Shown here one piece after another: positions 1 to 6,861 of a stretch of DNA of 30,408 nucleotides (position 1 is the first letter of the stretch; each line of letters begins with the position of its first letter). The stretch lies in IMG/VR virus record IMGVR_UViG_3300030116_006445, positions 1-30,408 of that record; one strand, 5' to 3'. Both the position numbers and the translations under genes were made by a program. The notes below the pieces were generated by a model, which saw only the letters and a program-made list of their open reading frames with translations, was not told where the DNA came from and did no database searches. The DNA comes from a virus.

Positions 1-359
1 AGTTTATTAGCTTTTGATTTTAAGTCTTTTATTAAGTCTGCTTTTTTAGTATCAACATCATAAACATTTTTTACTTCTCCTGTTTTTTTACCTTCTTCAT
101 CTACCACTTCATAAGTCGCAGAAAAATCAATATCGGTTACTTTGCGAGTAAAGACTTTGTTTTTTTTATCCCATTCAATACCTCCTATATTTTGAGTTTG
201 TGGATTATATGCAGGCTCAACTACATCATAAAAACCCTCTGACTCTAATGTTTTTGTATCTGCATTTCTGAAATTTATGTGATGCCCCTTTTTACCATTC
301 CAAGTTTCAGGCAATTGAGGATACGTTGTGATGTTTCCATCGATTTGTCTTGCTTTCAT
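1..359 (-). CDS. Tail protein, N-terminal part (runs off window)
   Basis: An open frame starts with ATG at 359 and stays open to the left edge (119 codons plus 2 bases). The protein begins MKARQIDGNITTYPQLPETW, continues with a 'HINFRNAD' segment, an 'EGFYDVV' motif and 'GGIEWDKKNKVFTRKV', and then becomes lysine-rich (DTKKADLIKDLKSKANK). This layout is that of small phage tail or fibre-associated proteins (DUF4376-like), in which a short N-terminal domain is followed by a helix and a DWY-type motif. It begins 3 bases after the stop of the preceding tail gene and is cotranscribed with it. The fragment at 30268-30408 looks like the missing C-terminus of the same gene. The tail assignment rests on family resemblance and context. 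Confidence 0.75.
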   Translation of the reverse strand, partial: MKARQIDGNITTYPQLPETWNGKKGHHINFRNADTKTLESEGFYDVVEPAYNPQTQNIGGIEWDKKNKVFTRKVTDIDFSATYEVVDEEGKKTGEVKNVYDVDTKKADLIKDLKSKANK

Positions 360-361
360 AT

Positions 362-1084
362 TTAAGGTGTTGTATCTACTTCAATAGTATTGATTGAATA
401 ATTAACAATAGCGGCTCCATCTGTATCATCTACACATACAACCTGAATTACATTTTTTTTACTTGTATCTAAAGACGTGCTCCCTACTTTATTGATCGTA
501 GTGGTTGAAAAATCAAAAGCCAAAGTGATTGCCGCACTCGACAAATCAGAGCCATTTAAAACAATATCAATTACTTGACCAAGTTTCAATCCATTGATTG
601 TAAGCGTAGCAGTAGCGATATTTCCTGTAAGAAGGAAAGTAGTTGCACTTGCAGCATTCAACGTTTGACTCCCCGTTGTACTGCTAGATGTTTTAGCTGT
701 ATATCTTCCCTCTAGCATAGCGTGTTCCACCGCATCATTTGCTATTGTTACAGCTCCAGTATTTGCCATTGTAACATCACCACTTAGAGCCGCAGCTGTA
801 AATCCTGTGCCATCTCCAATAAGAATCTGCTGATCAGTTACTGCTTTTGCACTTAGCGTACCACTTGAATTTGCATCTCTCACAATTACAGTGTTAGCAG
901 CCGCATCAGATATCGTAGTTAATGGAACTCGAAAAGTAGTTCCTGAAATATCCTGTGTATCTGCTGTGTATGTGATTCCATAAAGATCAGCAAACATCTT
1001 TCGTGTATTTATAAAAGCCGATCTTAGCGTTTGCCCCGTATTATCATTGGGATCTGTTCCTACATTTAAATTAAAACTTGCCAT
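362..1084 (-). CDS. Tail/fibre-type structural protein
   Basis: A 240-residue protein rich in Ser, Thr, Ala, Gly and Asn, without Cys in its first 200 residues and without enzymatic motifs. Residues 1-30 (MASFNLNVGTDPNDNTGQTL, then RSAFINTRKMF) resemble the N-terminal attachment segment of phage fibre or structural proteins. Around residues 90-120 is the phrase LSGDVTMANTGAVTIANDAV, a hallmark of repeat regions in phage tail fibres. The rest is predicted beta-rich. It lies in the distal part of the head operon, after the head-tail adaptor and before the partial tail gene, so it is probably a virion surface or tail-tip component. The exact role cannot be told from sequence. Confidence 0.7.
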   Translation of the reverse strand: MASFNLNVGTDPNDNTGQTLRSAFINTRKMFADLYGITYTADTQDISGTTFRVPLTTISDAAANTVIVRDANSSGTLSAKAVTDQQILIGDGTGFTAAALSGDVTMANTGAVTIANDAVEHAMLEGRYTAKTSSSTTGSQTLNAASATTFLLTGNIATATLTINGLKLGQVIDIVLNGSDLSSAAITLAFDFSTTTINKVGSTSLDTSKKNVIQVVCVDDTDGAAIVNYSINTIEVDTTP

Positions 1085-1086
1085 CT

Positions 1087-1245
1087 TTATATAGTGTCTA
1101 TTGTTACGTTGTTATTATCTATTAATATATCTGTTCTATCTAATCCAATTTTACTGCAAATCGGATAGACATGCCCCCATCCTTCGCTGCGATTATTATC
1201 GCCAAACCATGATTCACAATAAATACTTCCAAATCCAGCACTCAT
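1087..1245 (-). CDS. Small conserved-looking phage protein, 52 aa
   Basis: This short gene starts with ATG at 1245, sharing an ATGA stop/start overlap with the upstream adaptor gene, and stops with TAA two bases before the ATG of the next gene. The peptide reads MSAGFGSIYCESWFGDNNRS and continues with EGWGHVYPIC and a C-terminal 'DILIDNNNVTIDTI'. It is rich in Gly, Trp and Cys at the N-terminus, which is not expected of random AT-rich sequence. Translational coupling and perfect packing between two virion genes support a real gene. Function unknown; a small head-tail or tail accessory protein is a guess from position. Confidence 0.7.
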   Translation of the reverse strand: MSAGFGSIYCESWFGDNNRSEGWGHVYPICSKIGLDRTDILIDNNNVTIDTI

Positions 1246-1763
1246 AATACCCAATCAATAGTGTATGATTCATGCAACGGACTCACATCTTCATTTGAGT
1301 TACTAAACCACTCAGGAAATTTAGATGCAGCATTGAAAGCCATGTGATCCAGGAATCTTTGTGTGTAACTTTGAGCTCTATCTCTTTCAACCTGGATTAA
1401 ATCCTTTAACTCCTCAGAGGAAACATCCCCTGCATTCTCTGATGTATGTTTAAACACACCTTTATTGCTTACAGTTACACTTGCAGTTTTTAAAAACTCA
1501 TGTATCGTAAGATGTATCAATATTGGCTTAACAAAATCATCAAGTAAATTTTTATAATCAGCAGGAAATGTTGTTCCTGAATTGATCAATGCAGTGATAT
1601 CGCTTGAAAATTTATTATATAAATCTGTGCCAATAATTTCTCTTAAATATTGTGTTTGAGCTAAATGTAAAGCTGGAATTATTTTATCACTGTCAATATT
1701 TCCATCTAACATAGTTGATTTTCTTACAATATCATCTTTACTACAAAATAAAACATCTGCCAT
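1242..1763 (-). CDS. Head-tail adaptor-like protein (DUF6712-like)
   Basis: A 173-residue, largely helical protein. The segment IIPALHLAQTQYLREIIGTD (about residues 29-48), followed by 'LYNKF' and later 'LLDDFVKPILIHLTIHEFL', matches my recollection of the DUF6712 family of Bacteroidota phages and prophages, whose fold and placement resemble gp6-type head-tail connectors. It follows the portal gene with a 3-base gap, a typical place for an adaptor that plugs the portal ring and receives the tail. The C-terminus (DWVL) overlaps the next start by four bases. Connector function is inferred from family resemblance and context. Confidence 0.7.
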   Translation of the reverse strand: MADVLFCSKDDIVRKSTMLDGNIDSDKIIPALHLAQTQYLREIIGTDLYNKFSSDITALINSGTTFPADYKNLLDDFVKPILIHLTIHEFLKTASVTVSNKGVFKHTSENAGDVSSEELKDLIQVERDRAQSYTQRFLDHMAFNAASKFPEWFSNSNEDVSPLHESYTIDWVL

Positions 1764-1766
1764 TTT

Positions 1767-3530
1767 CTATCTTTTAAAATTCGGATGATGACCTCGATCA
1801 GCTCTTTCAATCATTTTTTCACTCACAATCGCAGGCTCCATTTTTTTACTTGGAGCTTTTATACCCTCCTCAGCTATTTTAGACCTATATATCAGCCTTT
1901 TTTTAGCTTTTGGATTATTAGGATCAATCTTTTCATTATCCTTCAATAGATACGTCTTTCTGAGGAAATAATGATGGCAATTCACACCACCTTTAAATTT
2001 AAATAAATTATAAGGCTGTTTTTTATGCCTGAATTCTTTATTTCCATTGAAAGGTCGATCCAAATCTTCTTTTCTGTAAACTCTTGCAAGCTTTACCATT
2101 GCCCTACAAAAATCCCTAGAATTATTTTTTACCGAAAGAGGAGCATATTGATATCTCACCAAATACTTATCACCTTTTTTAGTTTCACCATCTAAAGAGC
2201 TTTTTTGATATCCCTTGCCTTTTGGAGCAGTAGCTAATTTTAGCTGACTATCATACTCATCCTCCAATTCGTAATCTACTTTTCTCTCATCAACTAGATC
2301 ATATTCTTGTAAAATTGAATCTTCTTTTTCACCTACCCTCTCCAAATGCTTTAAAATCTCCTCTGCCTCTCTTAAACTAAGATTATCAGATGATAATTCC
2401 TCACCAGTTTCCTCCTCTCTTTTCTCTTTAGTTGCAACCTGACTCGTATCAACGAACTCAATCGGAGTAAGCGTTTTAAAATATAAATCAAGAGCAATTT
2501 TATTGACCGATAAAATATCTTCAATCGCATCCAATATCATTTCCTGATAAGGATTTATTACTACATTCTCAAAAAGATTGTGAGCTGCTTCAATTTCATC
2601 TTTATTATTACCCAATGAAGATCCAGTATCTCTGACACCAATCAAGAGCGGACTCGTAATCCTATTAGCTAATAATAATTTCCTAGAGCACTCCTCAGCA
2701 ATATAGGAATATACATCTGCTGCATCGCTAACAGATATATCCTCGATCGTTGTTTTATTCTCAGGTGAATCCGAAAATGATATTATTACTTTTTCCCCAT
2801 TGACTCCAGTGAGCTTATTCATCACCTCATTTTTTATCATCAATTTTTTCTCCTCAGTAGGTACGCCATTTGAAAATGACACCAGCTTTGTCCCTGAAAA
2901 CGAATGACTCACCTCATTTACTAAATACTCCGAGATGTCGCATTCAAGTTTTGAATAATTTAATGCCGAGCTCCAATCAGGCGGACTATAATAGTGCATT
3001 CCAGGAATGAATCTTCTTATGATATATATTTCATTTGGGGAATTCGATCCAAAAACAGGTATCCTAGTTAATTCATCCTCATGCTCATAATCTTTCCATT
3101 TTGGATGATAGTAATAAGCATTAATTTTACCAGTTTTTTTATCGCTTTTTTCAGCCCTTAAAGTTTCTCGATTAAAATGAGTTACAGAAACAATTTTTTT
3201 GTTCTTGTATGTAACTTGAAAAGCAGCCTCTCCCAATAATTTAAGATCCAAACAAACTTTTTTTATACAAGATTTTTTAAATAAATTTTTAAAAGCTAAA
3301 AAATCATCCGCTCTATTTTCTACATTGTGAGCCGATATTCCCTTTCCATAAATTTGATTTGCAATTCCAGTAATTATTGAGCTTGTTGTTGCACTATTCA
3401 AATAAGCATCAATTAATTCCTGATAATAATTATTGTCCTCACCAAAAGATATAAAATCCTGTTGCGGATCTTCCACAATCTCAGGCGTTTGATACGCTGC
3501 TAAATTTACAATTTCAAACTCACTATTCAT
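1767..3530 (-). CDS. Portal protein with Cys/His-rich C-terminal extension
   Basis: A 587-residue protein whose first ~360 residues have portal layout: N-terminal 'FISFGEDNNYYQELIDAY', 'IITGIANQIYGKGI' (52-65), a beta region with 'LKLLGEAAFQVTYKNKKI', 'HYYSPPDWSSALNY' (179-192), then long helices with 'LANRITSPLLIGVRD' (287-301) and 'NPYQEMILDAIEDIL'. The portal forms the dodecameric ring through which DNA enters and leaves. Residues ~365-425 are a charged linker; residues ~455-530 form an extra module with SRDFCRAMVKLARVY, 'YNLFKFKGGVNCHHYF' and paired Cys/His, reminiscent of MuF-type or protease-associated C-terminal domains. It lies downstream of the capsid gene rather than beside the terminase, which is unusual. 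Overlaps the preceding gene by 8 bases. Confidence 0.88.
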   Translation of the reverse strand: MNSEFEIVNLAAYQTPEIVEDPQQDFISFGEDNNYYQELIDAYLNSATTSSIITGIANQIYGKGISAHNVENRADDFLAFKNLFKKSCIKKVCLDLKLLGEAAFQVTYKNKKIVSVTHFNRETLRAEKSDKKTGKINAYYYHPKWKDYEHEDELTRIPVFGSNSPNEIYIIRRFIPGMHYYSPPDWSSALNYSKLECDISEYLVNEVSHSFSGTKLVSFSNGVPTEEKKLMIKNEVMNKLTGVNGEKVIISFSDSPENKTTIEDISVSDAADVYSYIAEECSRKLLLANRITSPLLIGVRDTGSSLGNNKDEIEAAHNLFENVVINPYQEMILDAIEDILSVNKIALDLYFKTLTPIEFVDTSQVATKEKREEETGEELSSDNLSLREAEEILKHLERVGEKEDSILQEYDLVDERKVDYELEDEYDSQLKLATAPKGKGYQKSSLDGETKKGDKYLVRYQYAPLSVKNNSRDFCRAMVKLARVYRKEDLDRPFNGNKEFRHKKQPYNLFKFKGGVNCHHYFLRKTYLLKDNEKIDPNNPKAKKRLIYRSKIAEEGIKAPSKKMEPAIVSEKMIERADRGHHPNFKR

Positions 3531-3888
3531 ATATCAGATAATCATTTGCCCCCGTTGTGTTCGTGGTATAAATACTAGTATTAATTGAATAATTAGCAGC
3601 AGTTTGATTCGTACCAAAGATTCTATCACGATATAACACCTCGTTATTAGTTGTATTAGTAATCTCTAAAGAGTACATCTGATCTTTTGTACTATCCAAA
3701 CCTAAATTTGCTGTATGAGTAAAATAATAATCAACCTCAGTAAATGCACTTACTGTTTGATTATAAACCTCTGTGTTTTGCCCTTCATTTTCCACCTTGA
3801 CTCTAAATATATTACCCCCCGAAGGTACGTAATTTTTCGGGATGATTTGTATTGTATGACTAGAGGATGTGCGATCTAATACAATCAT
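3523..3888 (-). CDS. Small beta-rich virion protein, 121 aa
   Basis: The protein begins MIVLDRTSSSHTIQIIPKNY and alternates hydrophobic and polar residues throughout, with 'FRVKVENEG', 'YYFTHTANLGL', 'YSLEITNTTNNEVLYRDRIF' and a Thr/Asn-rich C-terminus, suggesting an Ig-like or jelly-roll sandwich. There are no Cys residues and no catalytic motifs. It sits between a 54-codon gene (four-base ATGA overlap) and the portal gene (8-base overlap), so it belongs to the head-tail structural operon. Similar small beta proteins occur beside portal or tail genes in flavobacterial phages; the exact role is not visible. Confidence 0.7.
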   Translation of the reverse strand: MIVLDRTSSSHTIQIIPKNYVPSGGNIFRVKVENEGQNTEVYNQTVSAFTEVDYYFTHTANLGLDSTKDQMYSLEITNTTNNEVLYRDRIFGTNQTAANYSINTSIYTTNTTGANDYLIYE

Positions 3889-4049
3889 TTCGATTGATAT
3901 ATTGCACCTGGAGTTTTAACCCTTCCGCTTTTTATCAAAGCTTTTATTGCATCCTCACCTAATTCATTCTCTAGAGATGCCATACTGATATCAATCCATT
4001 CCTCTGAATCAAAATTTTTCTTGATATATTTTTTTGTTTCTTTTGCCAT
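3885..4049 (-). CDS. Small hypothetical protein, 54 aa
   Basis: ATG at 4049, stop TGA at 3885-3887 overlapping the next ATG by four bases. The peptide is MAKETKKYIKKNFDSEEWID followed by ISMASLENELGEDAIKALI and KSGRVKTPGAIYQSK. It is charged and probably helical, with a C-terminal 'GAIYQSK' tail. The tight ATGA coupling and a protein-like composition support it as a gene. It is transcribed with the capsid, tail-tube-like and portal genes. No family recognised. Confidence 0.65.
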   Translation of the reverse strand: MAKETKKYIKKNFDSEEWIDISMASLENELGEDAIKALIKSGRVKTPGAIYQSK

Positions 4050-4074
4050 AATTATAAAATCTTTATGCTTTGAA

Positions 4075-4099
4075 GGGGGCAGCCCTTATGCTAACCCCC
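4075..4099 (-). other. GC-rich stem-loop in the head operon
   Basis: On the minus strand GGGGG pairs with CCCCC and the inner part extends with A-T, G-C and C-G pairs around an ATAAGG loop, giving about nine pairs with one bulge. It lies just after the tail-tube-like gene. No T-run follows (TTCAAAGC instead), so it is a poor intrinsic terminator; a transcript-processing or RNA-stabilising hairpin is more likely. Confidence 0.5.
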
Positions 4100-4120
4100 A
4101 AGCCAAAACACACAATTCAT

Positions 4121-4675
4121 TTAGGAGTTAGTTCCTACTGTGATCGTTTCAGTTACACCTGATAAACCAGCAACAGGATTAGTTGAAGTTCCGCCCGATA
4201 TAAATAAAGGCGGCTCTCTCTCCTCCGATGTAAATTCCATGACATAGCCAGTGAGATCATTGAATCCACCGCCCGTCTGTAATGTTGCCGAAGTAAGCTC
4301 ATTTCCATTTCTCATCCCAAGCATAAAGAAATTTAAATTTCTGTCCTCTACAATAATTTGAGGTCTAGCAAATGAAATTATTTTAAGCTCAGTATTCTGC
4401 TCCTTTGTTAACTTCGGCAAAGTAAGCGATAAAACAGTGGAAAAACTACTCGTTCCAGTGTCCCTGCTTACATTTGCAGTAGTTGTCATCGTGTTTGCAC
4501 TATTTTTTAAATCATATTGAAAAAAAGTAGCTGTTCCCGATGCATTTGTAATTTGATCCGTTGCATCAATTGTAAAGCTGCTTAAGACACCGAACTTGGT
4601 AAGCCAAACTCTTACAATACCTCCAACTTGATCCTTGCAGTTCGTAGCATAGCCACGAGATATATTGCACGCCAT
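4121..4675 (-). CDS. Probable tail tube / major structural protein
   Basis: A 184-residue protein beginning MACNISRGYATNCKDQVGGI, then 'VRVWLTKFGVLSSFTID'. This opening (Cys, short spacer, C-x-D-x-VGG, then an aromatic strand) is typical of a Bacteroidota phage and prophage structural family that I associate with tail tubes. The middle has 'TFFQYDLKNSANTM', 'LSLTLPKLTKEQNTEL' and 'IIVEDRNLNFFMLGMRNG', and the C-terminus ends in a Gly/Thr-rich tail (SGVTETITVGTNS), as in virion proteins. It directly follows the major capsid gene and is bracketed by stem-loops at 4675-4697 and 4075-4099. A capsid accessory role is the main alternative. Confidence 0.6.
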   Translation of the reverse strand: MACNISRGYATNCKDQVGGIVRVWLTKFGVLSSFTIDATDQITNASGTATFFQYDLKNSANTMTTTANVSRDTGTSSFSTVLSLTLPKLTKEQNTELKIISFARPQIIVEDRNLNFFMLGMRNGNELTSATLQTGGGFNDLTGYVMEFTSEEREPPLFISGGTSTNPVAGLSGVTETITVGTNS

Positions 4676-4697
4676 TTCTATATCGTTTTTATAGAAA
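4675..4697 (-). promoter_or_regulatory. Stem-loop covering a start codon
   Basis: On the minus strand TTTCTATA and TATAGAAA form a perfect 8-bp stem around a 7-base loop (AAAACGA). The last A of the 3' arm is the A of the ATG of the tail-tube-like gene. An AT-only stem is weak, but it would sequester the translation start in the short space after the capsid gene, so it may tune the ratio of the two products. Confidence 0.45.
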
Positions 4698-4716
4698 GCA
4701 TTTCAGCTCTCAATTA

Positions 4717-5646
4717 TTATGAATATAAAACAGTTTCTGCCCCTATACCAATTTGAACTCCTAGTGATCCTCTTAAAATTACTCTTGCATTTTGAGATCC
4801 ATCGATTGAACTCATATCAATTATTGATGCCTCTGCATTTTCAGAAAATAGGCTTGATCCTACTATAAAATTTGATTTTAATCCAGCCATCATCTTACTG
4901 CTTGTCATTCCAGGAGCATGAATTAATTTAATTCCATCAAAAAACAAATCCTGCCCATTATACCAAGTATTTCCTTGATTATCAAGACCAGCAGCTCCTT
5001 TTCCTGATGCTCCAAATCCTCCTAGGGCACGTATGTATTTTTGATAAATTGCGGTAGGCACAAAAATAAATAAATCGTCTTTCGAATACACAGCTGACGG
5101 TATAGCGTCCACCACCTTACCAAGTTCAGTAGTAACTGTATCTGCGGTTACCGAGCTTGCACTTACATCAATTACAGTAGAATCCGCTGCTGCCAATGCC
5201 TCCCATCCGTTAAATGGAATATCAGTTGATGAAGTTGAATTCGTCCAAATTGCTGATTCAACAGCTGCTGCTGTTTTTTGAACTACATGCTCCAAAATAA
5301 ACTCACCAAAAGTTCTTGGAAGTCCAGCTTTCACCCCTCTCATTTGTAAAGATTCCCATGAAGAACGGAAATTTTTTGTACAAACAGTAAGATTTACTTG
5401 AAACTCAGTAGGTTCTAAAACCACCTCAGTTGTTGTAAGCTCGCCAGTTGCATTAAAATCACAGCTTGCTGGTTTAATTAAATTTGCATCAGATGTGATC
5501 AATTGGATCACTTCTTTAAATTGGATATTATCTCTAATATCAACCGCATTTTGAGTCATTGTTTTGTTAGTTAACAAAGCAGCTCGGAGATAATTTGCGG
5601 CATTTTTACCCGTAAAGGTTGAAGTTATGTTATGTATTGTTGCCAT
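4717..5646 (-). CDS. Major capsid protein (HK97-fold type)
   Basis: A 309-residue protein. The N-terminal ~20 residues (MATIHNITSTFTGKNAANYL) are followed by 'RAALLTNKTMTQNAVDIRDN' and 'FKEVIQLITSDANLIKPASC', the opening of the Bacteroidota phage capsid family. The centre contains 'TFGEFILEHVVQKTAAAVES', which fits the spine helix of an HK97 fold, then 'DDLFIFVPTAIYQKYIRALG' and 'WYNGQDLFFDGIKLIHAPGM', typical of the P- and A-domains. The C-terminus 'VILRGSLGVQIGIGAETVLYS' is also usual. It forms the icosahedral shell. Protease, scaffold and decoration genes lie immediately upstream, as expected for a head cassette. No cleavage site can be assigned confidently. Confidence 0.88.
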   Translation of the reverse strand: MATIHNITSTFTGKNAANYLRAALLTNKTMTQNAVDIRDNIQFKEVIQLITSDANLIKPASCDFNATGELTTTEVVLEPTEFQVNLTVCTKNFRSSWESLQMRGVKAGLPRTFGEFILEHVVQKTAAAVESAIWTNSTSSTDIPFNGWEALAAADSTVIDVSASSVTADTVTTELGKVVDAIPSAVYSKDDLFIFVPTAIYQKYIRALGGFGASGKGAAGLDNQGNTWYNGQDLFFDGIKLIHAPGMTSSKMMAGLKSNFIVGSSLFSENAEASIIDMSSIDGSQNARVILRGSLGVQIGIGAETVLYS

Positions 5647-5663
5647 TACTTTTTAATTTATTA

Positions 5664-6071
5664 TTATGCTAAAGTTATTGAACTGCTTGCAGATCCGACT
5701 CCTGATAAAAACCAGTTAGATCCATCACAGTGTAATTCTACAAAATCGCCAGGCTTTTCAGCTCCATTTGCGAAAGTTATTGTTGTTTCATTCTCACCCA
5801 AAACAGATGCTCCGTTTACAATAACAGTACCTTGGATTTTTGCACCACCTCCAGTAACTGTCATGTCAGTTGTTGCAAATGCCTGACCGATGATAAATTT
5901 AAAATTTAAACCTGCTCTCAGATCAGGTAGTGTTACTGCAAATCCTGCTGATGCAGTAAGGAAAAATACTTTTCCAGTGTCATTGAATTTCAGAGTTGTA
6001 GCCGCAGCTAACGTTTCTGTTTTATCAAAAATTCTTTTTTCGCCATTACTGACGTTGATTGTTGTTGCCAT
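5664..6071 (-). CDS. Probable capsid decoration / structural protein
   Basis: A 135-residue beta-rich protein without Cys except near the C-terminus. It opens with MATTINVSNGEKRIFDKTET, then 'FFLTASAGFAVTLPDLRAGLNF' style strands, and ends with PGDFVELHCDGSNWFLSGVG, a phrase often found at the end of phage fibre or head-fibre domains. It is encoded between scaffold and major capsid, the usual place for a capsid-stabilising or decorating protein. No enzymatic motif is present. Decoration function is inferred from position; an alternative is a head fibre. Confidence 0.65.
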   Translation of the reverse strand: MATTINVSNGEKRIFDKTETLAAATTLKFNDTGKVFFLTASAGFAVTLPDLRAGLNFKFIIGQAFATTDMTVTGGGAKIQGTVIVNGASVLGENETTITFANGAEKPGDFVELHCDGSNWFLSGVGSASSSITLA

Positions 6072-6073
6072 TA

Positions 6074-6661
6074 TTATTTATTATAAATTATTGATCTTAT
6101 TAAATCTAACTGTGAATTGGAAGATGAATAGCCACCAAATTTTTGTGATGCTAATTTTTCAGGTGCATGAGAAATCGGTTTGACCTCCTCCGCACTCATT
6201 TCAACTTCGGAAACATCTTCGGACATTTCTTTTTTATCCTCTTTTTCCTTGTTTTTGTGATCCATAGCGGAAACCATTTTTTTGATATCATCGATATCCT
6301 TTTTGATTTCAGCTAGCTCCTCTTTTGTAGCATAGTGCTCTTTCATTTCTTTTTCTTCTTTTTCCTCCTCTGCCTCGACATTTTCTGCCTCAACTGATTC
6401 TGCCTCGACTTTTTCCATTGATGCGATTACACCTTCCTCCTCGACTTTAAGTTTTTCGCCTGACTCAAGCGTGTACTCTCCAACTGGGAGCGGTATAGAA
6501 TCGCTGTCCTCGTTTTTGATAAAAACTTTAGCCCCTTCAGAAAATTGATCCGCCTCAATTTCAGTGCCATTCTCTAGCTTCATAACAGCTAGTTTTACAT
6601 CCTCGGATAATTCCATTCCGAGAACTCCTCTGATTTGATTAAGTAATTCTGTGGATTTCAT
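6074..6661 (-). CDS. Head scaffolding-like protein
   Basis: A 195-residue, strongly acidic protein. Residues ~1-80 form a small ordered domain (MKSTELLNQIRGVLGMELSE, 'PVGEYTLESGEKLKVEEEG'), residues ~85-150 are a Glu/Lys-rich heptad-like coiled coil (VEAESVEAENVEAEEEKEEK, 'KEELAEIKKDIDDIKKMVS'), and the C-terminus contains 'FGGYSSSNSQLDLIRSIIYNK'. High charge, a coiled coil and a short conserved-looking tail are properties of scaffolding proteins that template capsid assembly and are then lost. It is the first gene after the candidate phage promoter at 6689-6714 and is followed by decoration and capsid genes. Confidence 0.72.
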   Translation of the reverse strand: MKSTELLNQIRGVLGMELSEDVKLAVMKLENGTEIEADQFSEGAKVFIKNEDSDSIPLPVGEYTLESGEKLKVEEEGVIASMEKVEAESVEAENVEAEEEKEEKEMKEHYATKEELAEIKKDIDDIKKMVSAMDHKNKEKEDKKEMSEDVSEVEMSAEEVKPISHAPEKLASQKFGGYSSSNSQLDLIRSIIYNK

Positions 6662-6688
6662 AATTTAAATTAAGTTATTATAATATAT

Positions 6689-6714
6689 AAACGTAAAACA
6701 TATCTCAAGTCGGT
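6689..6714 (-). promoter_or_regulatory. Candidate phage promoter, copy A
   Basis: Minus-strand ACCGA-CT-TGAG-N9-ACGTTT, followed by an AT-rich stretch (ATATATTATAAT) and, 28 bases on, the scaffold ATG. The same words at identical spacing occur at 17168-17193, before the tail-assembly chaperone. A 20-base spacing of ACCGA to ACGTTT and a CGT-containing downstream element resemble an extracytoplasmic-type sigma promoter. An overlapping sigma70-like TTGAGA/TATTAT reading is also possible. Confidence 0.5.
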
Positions 6715-6717
6715 CAT

Positions 6718-6861
6718 CTAAACCGATCCAATCCCTTGGGCATGTAATTCACCAGTGCAACAATCGGGATGATATGTTTTTTTATCTTTACATAAACACC
6801 CTCTGCGACCACCTTTTGGAGATGTTCTCGATACAGTAATTTTTTTCCTTTTTTTTCTCAT
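6718..6861 (-). CDS. Cys-rich small phage protein, 47 aa
   Basis: Starts at 6861 with an ATGA overlap onto the protease gene and stops at 6718. The sequence is MRKKRKKITVSRTSPKGGRR, then GCLCKDKKTYHPDCCTG and ELHAQGIGSV. A basic N-terminus, the C-x-C and CC pairs, and the final 'AQGIG' form a pattern I recall from tiny proteins encoded beside capsid proteases in Bacteroidota phages. The cysteines could bind a metal ion. Its stop lies just upstream of candidate promoter A, so it closes the tail-protease transcription unit. Function unknown. Confidence 0.75.
   Translation of the reverse strand: MRKKRKKITVSRTSPKGGRRGCLCKDKKTYHPDCCTGELHAQGIGSV

Noticed and set aside
4075-4099. GC-rich hairpin as an intrinsic terminator
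   Set aside because: No T-run follows and the operon continues to the portal gene, so termination is unlikely to be its main role.
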